The notes under the pieces: model-generated
The model's input: the letters and a program-made list of their open reading frames with translations, nothing else
What the model was told of the DNA's origin: nothing
The model's database searches: none
Position numbers and translations under genes: made by a program
Origin: Rhizomucor pusillus
Taxonomy: Eukaryota > Mucoromycota > Mucoromycetes > Mucorales > Lichtheimiaceae
NCBI GenBank assembly: GCA_900175165.2
Contig: FWWN02000703.1
Location: 62,001-126,000 of the forward strand
DNA: 64,000 nucleotides
Direction: 5' to 3'
In this document: positions 35,201-46,254 of the stretch, piece by piece
How positions within the stretch are numbered: the first letter of the stretch is position 1
Layout of the letters: every line of letters starts with the position of its first letter

Positions 35201-38200
35201 GAAATCCTTGGTAAATGACGACCCAGTATGTGATAAATTCATATTATTTACATGGATATAAAAATAGTCAGCACGAGGGAGGATTTACTTCCAGATCCGC
35301 GATACGATCCAGTGCAGAGCGTCTTTTGGTGCTTGCAGACCGAAGATGAGCACATAGTATCCAACGGATTCCAAGAAGGATATTGTGTCGGCGTTATTAC
35401 ATTGGGCCATATCGATGTTCTCAAAATTGGAATCACGAGTGAGTTTAAGGAAGCAAGATAACAAGGAAATAGGGATTAATATTCATTCCAATTTATAATC
35501 TCACATAGACATCGAAATGGATTATGCTGAAACTGAAGAGGAGCTTTTTCATATTTTAATCGAGAAGGTGCGGTTATATGACCCGGATATGCTTGTCGGT
35601 TACGAGCTGCACAACGCATCCTGGGGATATCTGATCGAACGAGCATCCACATACAGTAGGCTTCTTTAGTTAGATCCTGAAAGAGAGATAATGACAAATA
35701 TTTATGAATTCCAACAGACATACAGTTAGAAGATGAGCTTTCACGGACATACGTGATATCCAAAAAAGTACATCACGATCAATGGGGATATCGGAAAGCA
35801 TCAGTGTATCGAGTCACTGGACGGCACATGCTCAATGTCTGGAGACTTATGCGTGAAGAACTTAGCTTGACAAGCTACACGTTTGAAAATATTGCATACC
35901 ACGTCTTACATTGCAGGTTAGAACCTTGGAACGCAACCGAAATTGTAGAATACAAATTGACGCCTCTTTAGGATGCCACATTTTCCTCCTCGTATTCTGA
36001 CTGCGTGGTACAATGACGGTGCACCTGTTTTAAAGTATCGCGTGTTTCGATACTACATGGACAGAGTCCAAATGAATCTGGATATTCTGGATGCGTCTGA
36101 GATAATCAACAAGACCTCCGAGTCAGCTCGAGTATTTGGCGTGGACTTTTACTCTGTAATCACTCGTGGTTCCCAGTTCAAAGTTGAGTCAATCATGCTG
36201 CGTATTGCCAAACCAGAAAACTTTATTCTCGTATCTCCTAATCGAAAGCAGGTACTATTTCGAGTCAATGCCTAGAGCGAGAATTTTTAGAGATTCCAAC
36301 GTATAATCATATTAGGTTGGCGAGCAACGAGCCGCCGAGTGTTTACCACTAATCATGGAACCGGTAACACAGTTCTTCTCGAGTCCTTTGTTAGTACTCG
36401 ACTTTCAGTCCCTATATCCTTCCATCATGATCGCATACAACTATTGGTAAGTATTACATTTTGCATGGTGTTTTCATCAGCTATTAACGATACAACTGGT
36501 ATACTAGCTTTTCCACATGCTTGGGGAAGGTAAGAAAACCTGGAGATTCATCCCGGTTTGGTATCCTGCCCAGCTTCGATATACCGCCAGAACTGTTATC
36601 CCGGTTCAAGGACCAGATAAATAGTACGTATATTTGCATTGAACCAAATATACTGTATATCACATTCTGACAATGTAGCAAAGTATCCCCCAATGGAGTT
36701 ATGTTTGTCAAGCCGAATATTCGCAGGAGTTTGCTAGCTAAAATGCTCACAAACATCCTCGAGACACGCATCATGGTGAAGAATTCGATGAAAAATTATC
36801 AAGAGGATACGGCTTTGCTACGATTGTTAGATGCAAGGCAATTAACTCTCAAATATATTGCAAATGTCACCTATGGTTATACATCTGCTACTTTCTCGGG
36901 ACGTATGCCTGCTGTGGAAATAGCTGACAGCATTGTGCAAACAGGACGAGAAACATTGGAAAAGGCAAGTCATTGCTGATGAATGGGGTGTAAATGCTGC
37001 AACCTCTTACTGTGCTTGGGCCTTAGGCTATCCGTACCATCAATGAACACGAAAAATGGGATGCACGTGTCGTCTATGGCGATACGGACAGCGTCTTTGT
37101 CTATTTACCTGGACGTACACGGGACGAAGCTTTTGAAATAGGCAACGACATTGCAAGGACAATAACGGCTAATAATCCTGCTCCTGTACGATTGAAGTTC
37201 GAGAAAGTGTATCATCCATGCGTCTTGTTAGCAAAGAAGCGCTACGTCGGATTCAAGTATGAGCATCCGAGCGAGAAAGAGCCCGTATTCGAGGCCAAAG
37301 GTATCGAAACTGTCCGACGCGACGGCACGCCTGCTACTCAAAAGATTCTCGAATCATCCTTAAAGTATGGCTTGAAAGAAAAAATGATGAGAAGCAAGGC
37401 AGTGTTTTAAACTGATTTTCTCTACTAGAATACTTTTCCGCACGCAAGACATGTCCGAGCTGAAGGAGTATCTTTACAATCAATGGACTAAAATCTTGTC
37501 CAATCGAGTGCCTCTCAAGGAGTTTATTATCGCACGAGATGTCAAGCTAGGTACTTATGTTGAGCTATCACACGGTGCTCAAGTTGCTCTTTCGAAAATG
37601 GAGACGGACCCACGTGCAGCACCGCAGTATGGTGAACGAGTGCCTTACGTTGTTGTACATCGTGGGCCTAACGCCCGGCTCAAAGATAAAGTGGTTCCAC
37701 CTGAAGCATTGTTGACAGACAGGTAAGTCTCTCGAATATTCAGGAACGTGTATTTAGTGATGGCAGTTAACTGACTGACGATTGGTTAACCTAGTTCGCT
37801 CAGACTGGATGCTGAATATTACATCCGTAAGCAAATCATCCCTCCTTTGAACAGGGTTTTCAACCTTGTAGGCGTGGATATCACCGCATGGTACGATGAG
37901 ATGCCGCGCTCTCAAAAGGCAGCTGCGCTTGCAGCCTCACACTATGCTGAACATGAGCAAAAAGCGATTGCTCGCATTGATCAGTATTATGCCAGCAGCC
38001 ACTGCGTGGTCTGCCGCAAACTAGCTGAGGGCGGTGCTCTTTGTCAAGAATGCAAATCCCATCCCACAGAAAGTGTTTTCACGCTCGCGACGCGCCAATC
38101 CGACGCTCAAAAGCGTTGGAGTAATATCCTCAATGTTTGCCACACCTGCTCACATGTCAACCCGGCCTTGACCGCTTCCACTGACAAGTGCGCGGCCGTT

Positions 38201-38338
38201 GGAACCAGTACCGGCTACGCAGACCATCCCTGCGACTCATTGGATTGTCCTATATTTTTCGAGCGCGTCAAGGCCAAAAACGATATACGAGTCACGTCCA
38301 CTTATGATAGTTTGCTTGAGGAGTTGTTGTTGTTGTAG
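32204..38338 (+). CDS. REV3: DNA polymerase zeta catalytic subunit REV3
   Basis: A 6.1-kb multi-exon gene. Exon 1 is 32204-32386 and exon 2 starts at 32464, joining HIHQ to IYPYIYVPYTLDVDADP, the family-B N-terminus. A long Ser/Glu-rich insert (about 32950-35000) is typical of REV3. Then come LVGYELHNASWGYLIERAS, polymerase motif A (LDFQSLYPSIMIAYNY, about 36391-36445), KYIANVTYGYTSATFSGR, and motif C YGDTDS at 37075-37092. The C-terminus carries two Cys clusters: CVVC with CQEC, then CHTCSH and CDSLDC. These are the zinc site and the 4Fe-4S site that binds accessory subunits. REV3 extends mismatched or damaged primer ends in translesion synthesis. It converges on ATP15, stop to stop, with 55 bp between. 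Confidence 0.95.
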
Positions 38339-38393
38339 TGGGATGTTTTTGTTATCCTTTATTCGTATACAACAGAGAGAAGGAGAGAGAAAT

Positions 38394-38721
38394 CTACTGA
38401 GCGGCAGTCTTCTGGGCAACAGATTTCTAAAGCGAATTATAGCATTGTTGAGCTTTCAAGTTTGCAACGCGCGTTTCTTTTCTTCGAAAGAGAAATTACC
38501 TGTTCAGACTGGGTGCCGTTGTTCCACTTTACAAACTTCAAGTTGTTTTGCTGACGGATTTGAGCAGCAGGGCGCAATTCGTTCTTCAGAGAGTTGCGCA
38601 AAGCGTTGGCGCAAATGTTGGCGTATTGAAGGTAACTATACACACCGGGTAAGCTACACAGCTAGGTACACTGCTAATTACTGCGAGAAACATACGAGAG
38701 ACCAGCGGCTTTCCAGGACAT
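38394..38721 (-). CDS. ATP15: Mitochondrial ATP synthase epsilon subunit
   Basis: Three tiny exons (38721-38696, 38635-38500, 38426-38394, minus strand) give 64 aa. It starts MSWKAAGLSYLQYANICANA and continues LRNSLKNEL, then KFVKWNNGTQSEQ and a short KSVAQKTAAQ tail. The WKAAGLSY start and the ANALR block match the F1 epsilon subunit of fungal and animal mitochondria (about 60 aa, no presequence). The subunit stabilises the central stalk. It is too small and too split to be found as a single open frame. The gene converges on REV3. Confidence 0.95.
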
Positions 38722-39263
38722 TGTGTTCGATGAAAGGTTGGAAAACTTTTGTTTATTCGTGGGCCAGATTTCCTTTGACTGTTCTGAGTTTGAAATTGAC
38801 GAACTGCCCCTGCACACACCTTGGTTGTTTCCTCGCACCTCCGCAAGTCACGCTGAGACTACAGTAAAAGAGTGGGCGAGCACGATCTGATTTCTGCAAC
38901 GCCTCTGGAAGGCATTCGACGAACATTTAATGTATATGCATCCCAAGCAAAGAAATAACCTTGGCACGATCTTATCTGAAAATAGTCATGCTTCAGATCT
39001 AGCATGTTGGTGTACACTTGAGACGCGCAAGAAAAAAAAATAGTATTCTGGACGAAATGCGACATCAACTTTCACTGGGGGAGAGCGACATTACTTGATG
39101 GAATGAGTGTAAATAAATGATGTGAGGTGCGGAACATAAGGAGTGAAAAGGGTCATATATAGTACGTACAGGAATGAATGCAAATGGAAAGAAGGCATAT
39201 TGGGTGGGTATTACGTATGGTAGGATGAATAGATATTAAGTGATTTGGTTTTTCTTTTTTTCC
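38722..39263. other. Intergenic
   Basis: This is the upstream region of ATP15 and the downstream region of the next minus-strand gene. No coding region was recognised. Confidence 0.5.
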
Positions 39264-40769
39264 TTACAGAGCATGAACACGCGACGTCTTTTTGCCGGTG
39301 ACGAAGCGCTTGAAGCTCTTCCACAAACGTCCAACGACTGTTGGCTCGCTTCCTTGCATCAGCCTGACCTCTGGATCCAGTGTCTTGGTCTTGGTCTTGG
39401 TGGTATCTTTTGTATCCTGTTTCGGTGATTTCGGAGGAGGAGGCGCAGATGATGATGATGACCGTCCAAAAGATGAAAAGAATGATCGTCGAACAGACTG
39501 TTTGGTGGGTGGTGGTGGCGGTGACGGGTTTGCATCGCGTTCTGGAGCTGTCTTGTCGCTAGAAGAGGATGTGGAGAATACGCGTGCAGACAACTTTTTC
39601 AAGGAAGAGAACTTGTTTGAACCTTTGGCTTGCGGTGGAGTGCTTGGCGGCTTTGGCAGCGCTTCGAGCGATGACAGCAGCGAAGAGGTGTTGGTATCAG
39701 TCGGTGGCGGTGGAGTGCTCTTGCCAGCAGCGTTGCGGTTACTCCATCGAAACATGTTGGATAGCTTGGGTCTTTCGCTAAACAGCGGTCGAGACAACCG
39801 CTTGTTTTCAGCTGCATTTCTTGATGCCAATCCAAGTCGGCTTGATAGACTACCGCGGGACATATCCGACGCCTTTGGTGGCGGCAGCGGCGGCGACGGT
39901 GACGACGACGGCGACTTTGATGATTTCGGTGGTGCAGGAGCTACTACCTCTGTGCTCACTCGTTTTGACGAGAACAGCTCACGTAAGGATTGAACGGTTC
40001 CTTTTTTAATCTCGAGACGCGGTAGGCGCTCATTGGATGGTGGCGGTGGAGGCGGTGGGATGCTTTCTGTATAAGGTGGTGGGGGATCCTTTTGAAACAA
40101 TGACCGGAGAGAACGGACAGTGCTCCGCTGCATGTTGCTTATGATGGAGGATCGGCGGCTTCTAAGCGTATCGGCGTCGCTGTTGCAGGCATTGCTAATT
40201 GAGTGCTGGCTTGAGAGCTGTGAGCCGATGGATGATTTGGATCGGATAGAGCGACATGCACTTTGTTGATCAAACGGAGTTGTGACAAAAGAGGATGCCT
40301 TGCTAGATGAGCATGATTTTCGAGAAGGTGGTGTTATCGGTGCAACCCGCGCTACATCTCTTGGGTCTGCTTCAGCAACCGGCAGAAAATGTGCATCGTT
40401 ATGGAAAGGGAAAGCCAGCGGCCGTGGACAGGAATAGACTAGATCTGGCTGGCGGCTGGGGCTACTACTATCGCGTGGTGGTGACTCCGAGTGCTTTTTG
40501 CTTCGACTGGACTTCTTCTTTGGTTTTCTGGCTGCTATTTCCTCGTCATCCAGTAGCTTTGCATCTTCGATATCCTCTTCGATTACCCGAGAGGTTATAG
40601 GCGATGGCTGTGTGTTGGTGGGCGAAGAGGACGTTGAGGATGTGTAGCCGCTGTCTGCTCCAGAAGTGTTTGAAGCCAGCGATGGCCGTTTCTTTGCGTC
40701 TTTTTTCCTGGTCGACGAGCGTATTGCAGCATGCAGCTCGCGTCTATAGCCGGAGCTGTGAAAGTACAT
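39264..40769 (-). CDS. Ser/Pro-rich disordered protein with repeated SLR-LF motifs
   Basis: A single open frame, 501 aa from the ATG at 40769. The sequence is low complexity (Ser, Pro, Lys, Arg) with polyproline runs (SIPPPPPPPS, NPSPPPPPT) that could bind SH3, WW or profilin domains. The motif TV(R/Q)SLR(S/E)LF occurs twice (about residues 235 and 285), and related FSSLKKLSARVF and RRSFFSSFGR stretches follow. The C-terminus GRLWKSFKRFVTGKK is basic and amphipathic and might bind membrane. No folded domain is recognised. In-frame codons upstream to 40883 encode a hydrophobic run, but it comes from a CT microsatellite, so I prefer the downstream start. Confidence 0.65.
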   Translation of the reverse strand: MYFHSSGYRRELHAAIRSSTRKKDAKKRPSLASNTSGADSGYTSSTSSSPTNTQPSPITSRVIEEDIEDAKLLDDEEIAARKPKKKSSRSKKHSESPPRDSSSPSRQPDLVYSCPRPLAFPFHNDAHFLPVAEADPRDVARVAPITPPSRKSCSSSKASSFVTTPFDQQSACRSIRSKSSIGSQLSSQHSISNACNSDADTLRSRRSSIISNMQRSTVRSLRSLFQKDPPPPYTESIPPPPPPPSNERLPRLEIKKGTVQSLRELFSSKRVSTEVVAPAPPKSSKSPSSSPSPPLPPPKASDMSRGSLSSRLGLASRNAAENKRLSRPLFSERPKLSNMFRWSNRNAAGKSTPPPPTDTNTSSLLSSLEALPKPPSTPPQAKGSNKFSSLKKLSARVFSTSSSSDKTAPERDANPSPPPPPTKQSVRRSFFSSFGRSSSSSAPPPPKSPKQDTKDTTKTKTKTLDPEVRLMQGSEPTVVGRLWKSFKRFVTGKKTSRVHAL

Positions 40770-40789
40770 AAAGAATAATAAAGAGCAAA

Positions 40790-40813
40790 GAAAGAGAGAG
40801 AGAGAGAGAAGAG
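40790..40813. repeat. (GA)n microsatellite in the 5' region of the Ser/Pro-rich gene
   Basis: A run of GA on the plus strand (CT on the gene strand) just upstream of the start codon at 40769. It probably lies in the 5' UTR. Confidence 0.9.
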
Positions 40814-41379
40814 ATGCTTTCTGCTGGACAAAAAGAAAAATGTAGTCGGAAAAAGTTTGTGTTGCACAGGAGTATCCTTGCACCCAATTGAATCATTCAT
40901 GTGCGTGAAAGCCAAATGCTATCAACGGTTAACCTGGCTCGCTTAGGCAAGCTCATATGATCTCCTGCATACGCATATTATACATGTAGCATATTTTGGG
41001 GTCGTGCTCCTCGACGTTGTCACCGTGGATTGCCAGATAAACACCCCCCGCCCCCTAGGCATGAATCGACCGGGACCTAGTTCGTCGTACCACACTGTGT
41101 CACATTGTGTGCTCTGCAAGCTTTTCTGGACAAGTCTTTTCTTTGTCCGGTCGCTGTATCATCTTCATTGCCCCTACGCCGTCGCATACTCCGGACTCTC
41201 AGTCAGCTACCACATCCTGGAGAGGAACGATCATCTCTGTTGCAACAACTTCCGCTTATAGATATAAATTAGATCGTATAGGTGAAATCGAGACTAAAAA
41301 CCTAGCTTGTCGTGCTGGGCTTCGTTGACGCGAACAAGGCGAACGGTCTAATGATTACTTCCTCCGCTGCCTCCGGGGG
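40814..41379. other. Intergenic leading into a LINE relic
   Basis: No intact gene is seen. A C-rich patch (41045-41058) is notable. Sequence from about 41380 onward becomes recognisable as reverse-transcriptase relic. Confidence 0.4.
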
Positions 41380-42260
41380 CGACAAGTCAAACAACATCCT
41401 TGTCTTCGGCAGACAAACGGACACCTCCTGACTGACACCGATGGTCGCTATCCTACTATCAATCGCTATAGTCGGCAGGGCCAATTGATACTGCAACTCT
41501 CAACCAACTGTCAGACTCGATTCCGGATGATTGTGTTGTACATGACGCCTGAAGAAATAACGGCACAGCTTCGAAAGACACCATCCAAGAGCAGCCCAGG
41601 CATAGATAGCCTAGCTTACGAATTATTACGCTTGCTATCCAATCACCGCTTGCTATTGATCTACTGACCCGTGTCTGCAATGAGATTTTGATCTCGCAAG
41701 TGTTTCCTGCTTCTTGGCAACTTTTCGGTGGTTGTCCTCTTGCCCAAATCCGGGGACTGTGCAGAACTAAAGAACTGGAGACCGATCTCCTTAATCTGCG
41801 CCGATGCTAAATTGTTTACAAGATCATGGCCAATCGTTTACTGACAATTATCCCCACTATCATCACCAAATATCAAACAGGTTTTGTTCGCCACCGCTAT
41901 ATCGCAGATAACGACTTAGTGGCCTAGTTGGCAATGGATTTTGCGCAAGAACTCAACCTCCCCGGCATCGCCCTTCTTCTCGATCAAGAGAAAGCCTATG
42001 ACAAAATCCACCCATTATACCTGGAAGCTTGTCTATTGCGCTTCGGTTTCCCTTCAGTCTGAATTTCCACGGTTACGACCTTATTCTCTGGGAACCTCCT
42101 GTCTATCAATGCCAATGGTTTTCTAACTGCCGCATGTCGTCGCCAAGAACGTGATTTAAGACAAGCGGATCCGCTATCCCCTTTACTGTTCAATATTGCG
42201 TTAGAACCGATTCTTCGGGCCATCCAGTCCTCATTTCTTCCGGCTGGGTTTTCCTACAGC
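41380..42260 (+). pseudogene. Non-LTR retrotransposon (LINE) reverse transcriptase relic
   Basis: Conserved reverse-transcriptase blocks occur in order but in shifting frames. EEITAQLRKTPSKSSPGIDS is at about 41550-41610, then EILISQVFPASW, ELKNWRPISLICADAK near 41770-41810, ANRLLTIIP and QTGFVRHRYIADND, LLLDQEKAYDKIHPLYLEA (41971-42030), and RQADPLSPLLFNIALEPI (about 42160-42210). The PGIDS, NWRPISL, EKAYDKI and ADPLSP blocks identify a LINE-type enzyme. The catalytic YADD block, endonuclease and tail are missing. Frameshifts and stops make it dead. Confidence 0.88.
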
Positions 42261-42800
42261 CTAAAGACGTTTTATCAGTCTGTATTCCACGTTACCGTTT
42301 GAAAGATGGCTGGCATACTGAATGGTCTCATGTGGTCGCTAGCACCCTGAAAGTAATATGTGATGCCCATTGGCATCTCATCTTTGACTCTCGACATTTT
42401 GACGTTCCAGAGAGACAAGTAGATGTTCATGCTTGAACTAAGAATTAGCCTTCAAGGACTTGTGATTATTTAAATTTCATATGGCTCTGCCATTTGACTG
42501 AATAAACTCTTTATACAAAAGAAAAATCAATAAGACAGCAGAAAGATGGAAAAGATAAAAATCACAGGAAGAAAGAGAAACTCAATACCACGGAGTAAGA
42601 TTACAATATAAATATCTTGAATAAGACATTGCAAAGGAACCATCTCGACATTCTCAATTTTCAAGGAATAAACGACTGATTGTTTGTTCTCGTTTCTCTC
42701 CTTTGATTCTTATCCAAGACACTACGAGCGTTATCAATAATTACGATGTGGTCGCCTTTGTTTCCTAGGCAACGCCATTGACATTCTCAGCTTTTCATTG
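42261..42800. other. AT-rich gap after the LINE relic
   Basis: A LINE-derived stretch may extend to about 42430. The rest is A-rich and non-coding. Confidence 0.4.
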
Positions 42801-43626
42801 CAGATGATTGAGGGAGGGCCATAAAATTTTCACAGCATCGCGAAGGGTTTTGAGTTCTGCTTCCATTTGTGTGATCAACGATTTCAGTTCAGCTACAACT
42901 TTCTCCTTTTCTTCGCGACTGAGCATACGAATATCCGTGAGAAAGAAGGTGCCGGTTTTTCAACATTGAGTAACTGACCCGTCATGCTGGCGTTTGAGGC
43001 AAACGCACTTGGAGTAAGGCTCATTATCAACAGTTGTTTGATGTGGTAAGGTCTTAACCATAAGAAGGCATGAGAGGCATCTGCTTGTCAAGTTCCTCGT
43101 TCGCAGTGAGAAGACCTCCAGTTCCTCGTAGCCTGCTCTTGGGCTTAAGTTTGCTGGGTGGCTGCAGGTCTTTCAAGGATACCTCTTCATCATAGTCAAT
43201 GGCTGCTTCTATGCGGACCATCATAGCAAGCCTGGCTTGGTCGTCTCCAGCATCCTCCAACCGGTCTTCAATCTTATACAATAACGATTGCATGTTTTGC
43301 TTCACATCGATGAAGTACAAAACCAATAGAGTCAAAATGCTCACCTGATACGTAACTTATTGCCCTTTATGGAGCAGTGCCGGGCCGACACTAACTCCAG
43401 GAAGGCTCCGGCAAATCATGCCATGATAAACTTTATACATGCTGTAGAAGTTTGAAGCCTCCCGGTTGTTGTCAAAGGGCAAATGTGCGTAGCTTTGAAT
43501 AAACGATGAAATGTTAGTTATGTATCCCAAACATCGGCCACCACGTACGATTTTTCTTGTGGCTTCACCACATGCGCAGGACAAACCACAGCATACCGGC
43601 GTAGGTTTTTGACCATTGTTTTCCAC
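42801..43626 (-). CDS. Unresolved minus-strand coding-like segment, small coiled-coil protein
   Basis: Several minus-strand pieces look coding. One at 43626-43400 contains SYAHLPFDNNREASNFYSMY and ends near RSLPG; a possible splice (donor GTTAGT) joins it to VSILTLLVLYFIDVKQNMQSL and then IEDRLEDAGDDQARLAMMVR, ending MPSYG at 43054. Another block, EEKEKVVAELKSLITQMEAE, sits at about 42900-42805. I could not make one continuous phase across all of them and recognise no family. It adjoins transposon relics on both sides, so it may be part of a decayed element. Confidence 0.35.
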
Positions 43627-43759
43627 TCATGCCAGCCAACGTATCTCGAGAAAGAAAACATGGCAAATATGATCAGCGTAAGTTAACACATTAGAACTAA
43701 AGCATTTGCAGCGATAGCAAGGGAGGGAGCTTTGCATTTCTTCTTTGCGATATTATCGA

Positions 43760-44712
43760 CGTGGTAAAAAGGTGGGATAACGATAGATTCCAGGTTTTTT
43801 TGAAACCGGCTTCCAAATTACTCCGTCCATGCATTCCGCTATCCATGCATATGCTGAAAGCTTTTCACCTGAGATCCAGGCACCGCCAATCGCAAATGAC
43901 ATTTAAGTTCTTGACGTCTAACATTGCTGATTCCGAAGATGATCACGTAAGGCATACAGGATTGGTTTCTTCTGTAGGTTGCGTCGACCGGAACGACCTC
44001 AGGAAAACGCCGAGCTTCTTCAATGCTTGCAGGATATGCAAAGAAGATAGCTTGCAACCGGTTCTCGGAGACATACTGGTAACGGACTTCGTACGCTCTT
44101 TCGTCGAGGAATGCGCCGACGTAAGCAATCCGCCCTTCACACTATCGTTGCTACGTTGGTGCTCATCCAAAGGTTATCCAGGTCTTTTGGAAGCACCGAC
44201 AACTTTCCTTCTGTGTCGCGCAAAGCTTCACAGATTTGCTTCGACTTGGTAACGGCCTTAAACATCTTCAATGCTGTGGCGAGATCCTCTTCGCTCAGCT
44301 TGCGGTGTTGATCTCTCGGATTTCCCAGCAACCGTCTCCAAACGAAAGAACCTTGATGATGAAGGGACAATTCTATCGTAGCGAATCGCGCTTGACCTTG
44401 ACGGTGGCAGCGGTCAAATTGTGGTTGCTGCTGCGGAAAGACAAGTGACGAACACTGCTGGACTTCGTCGTAACAGCATAGCCATCCCAGCGCGCAATAA
44501 CCTGGGCAGCTAGTTTCAATTTTTCACGGTTTTGAAATCGACGATTCAACAAGTTGACATTGTATTGTTCGAGACAACTTTCGGAAAGGTTGGTTTTGTG
44601 TCCGAAGACTGCTCGCTGGGCTTAAATGTTGTGACTGAGCATGAAGCGGGTCTAGCGAGCACGTCTCGTCGGTGACACAACCTTTTTCTGATTTTGTCCC
44701 TTGCTTGCACAA
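43760..44712 (-). pseudogene. Second Mutator-like transposase relic
   Basis: Minus-strand fragments in different frames. EARRFPEVVPVDATYRRNQ followed by MPYVIIFGIS (about 44020-43920) matches the MULE motif around the first catalytic Asp (DATYRRN). Upstream pieces include EEDLATALKMFKAVTKSKQI and KLSVLPKDLDNLWMS (44300-44140), helical like the region before the MULE catalytic core. Frames break repeatedly. I found no terminal inverted repeats around it by eye. Confidence 0.6.
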
Positions 44713-44791
44713 CTATACTCAGCCAGTGTACAACAAGAAAGTTTGAGCAGCAACTACTGATGATCTACAATGTGGGTAGTGTGCCCCAGGG

Positions 44792-45343
44792 ATGCTTGTT
44801 AAAAGCTTGTTCCTGCTTAAAGATATCTACCCTGCATCTGTGCAAGCTCGATGTACACAGATCTTTTCCATCTGGGTCCACGAGGAGAAAATAAGCTTTC
44901 ACCATGCTTTTAGCTGCTTGCACTGCAGGAAATTCTCTCTTCACTCTCTTAATCTCAAACTACTTTTAATTTACGAAACAATTGAGGAGAAAGCAGTGAC
45001 AGCGCACTTTTTTATAAACTATACAGAAAGGCACATGATCAGTCGTTTTAATTATGAAAAAGCGCATTGCATTATTGCAGAAGTTAACGGATCGATGCCT
45101 GTACTGTGGACTGGCTCGCCTAACGGATATTTTCTATGCAATAATCCGAGTGATGAAAATTTCTTGAGAGCAACGAATGTGTTGAAGGATGGAACGGATG
45201 AGTCATCCATATGGCTTTTGATCTCTCAGTGGTGCCAGACAACGCTACCTCTTTCGCCTGCGGTGTACAGGTGGAGCAAAAAGGTTTCCATATCTTTTGA
45301 TACTTACAAAAAGCTGTCCCTCTATAAAATGTTTGATCATTGA
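44792..45343 (+). CDS. Orphan ORF, 183 aa, no recognised family
   Basis: An open frame that begins inside the transposon-rich segment. It has a CLHC pair near residue 50, then a region with EKAHCIIAEVNGSMPVLWTG and NPSDENFLRATNVLKDGTDE, and it ends YKKLSLYKMFDH. Composition looks protein-like from about residue 45 on. The first part may not be translated. It could be an exon of a split gene or captured transposon cargo. Confidence 0.35.
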   Translation: MLVKSLFLLKDIYPASVQARCTQIFSIWVHEEKISFHHAFSCLHCRKFSLHSLNLKLLLIYETIEEKAVTAHFFINYTERHMISRFNYEKAHCIIAEVNGSMPVLWTGSPNGYFLCNNPSDENFLRATNVLKDGTDESSIWLLISQWCQTTLPLSPAVYRWSKKVSISFDTYKKLSLYKMFDH

Positions 45344-46254
45344 TGAAAATATCGTAAACGATTCAACAATGACTCTTCCTCTTTATAGTTTTTTGTTAAG
45401 ATCAAAGGACCATTTATATACGCAACTCTGACATCCCTGACGACATAATTTAACCGTAGACATTTTCTGCAAGCAAGTCAAACTTTCAGAGAACTTTTAG
45501 CATAAGCAGCTACGCAAAAATACGATAAGCACCATTCCGTTGTTTACGCTCATTGTTGCTTTTACAAAGTCTCTGAGTAACACCGCGCAAGTTCTTATCG
45601 CACACCATGCTCCATTCTTCTGTGGCCGGAGAATCCTTATCCATTTTTGTAGTTGCTATGTACCCGATATAAACGATAACCGGTCCGCACAATTTGAAAA
45701 GTTGATAATCGATTGACAGAACGTGCCCGATCGTCGATTACTAAGTTCTACCGCCTTTTCTACCGCTACCGCTATCCACTATCACCCTTCGGTTTACGAT
45801 GCGAAACTCAATGCATACTGTGACGAAATCTATGCACGAATGTTATCTTGCAGTGGCTTCGATCACACGTACGTGCAGAGGGCTATCCCGCATGTTTTTC
45901 CGACAAAGCTCGGACAAGGATTAAGCGTAGACCGACAATGATGCACTTAAAAAAAATGGTGTAGCCATGATAGCAAGAATGTTTGCTAAACAAAAGGGCA
46001 AGAAAACAGTCTGACGCGAAAAGATGTTGTTGGTTTTTTTTTTTTAACTTGAGTAACCTTTACCAGATTTGCGATTTCTTTCCCAAAGGGAGCCCGGCGC
46101 GACCGCCGGCCGAGCCAACGGGCTGTCACCCTGGTGACAAAAAGCGGGGCGTACAGACAGAGAGCGCCACTTTAAATAGGACCATCGTTCGTTTCAAACG
46201 CTTTAACATAATCCTTTTCTCTTTTTTCCAATTTATTTATCGTAAGCTACTAGC
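45344..46254. other. Intergenic with two small open frames
   Basis: A minus-strand frame at 45510-45692 (KMDKDSPATEEWSMVCDKN) and a plus-strand frame at 45723-45941 (YDAKLNAYCDEIYARMLSC) look mildly protein-like, but neither has a recognisable partner exon. A T-rich stretch and a GC-rich patch (about 46090-46130) precede the MFS gene. Confidence 0.4.

Noticed and set aside
39292..39993. Long plus-strand frame opposite the Ser/Pro-rich gene
   Set aside because: It is the antisense shadow of a low-complexity Ser/Pro reading frame (Gly/Asp/Val-rich text) with no independent features.
40770..40883. Upstream hydrophobic N-terminus (signal anchor) of the Ser/Pro-rich protein
   Set aside because: The hydrophobic run is encoded by a CT microsatellite typical of a 5' UTR; the start at 40769 is simpler.
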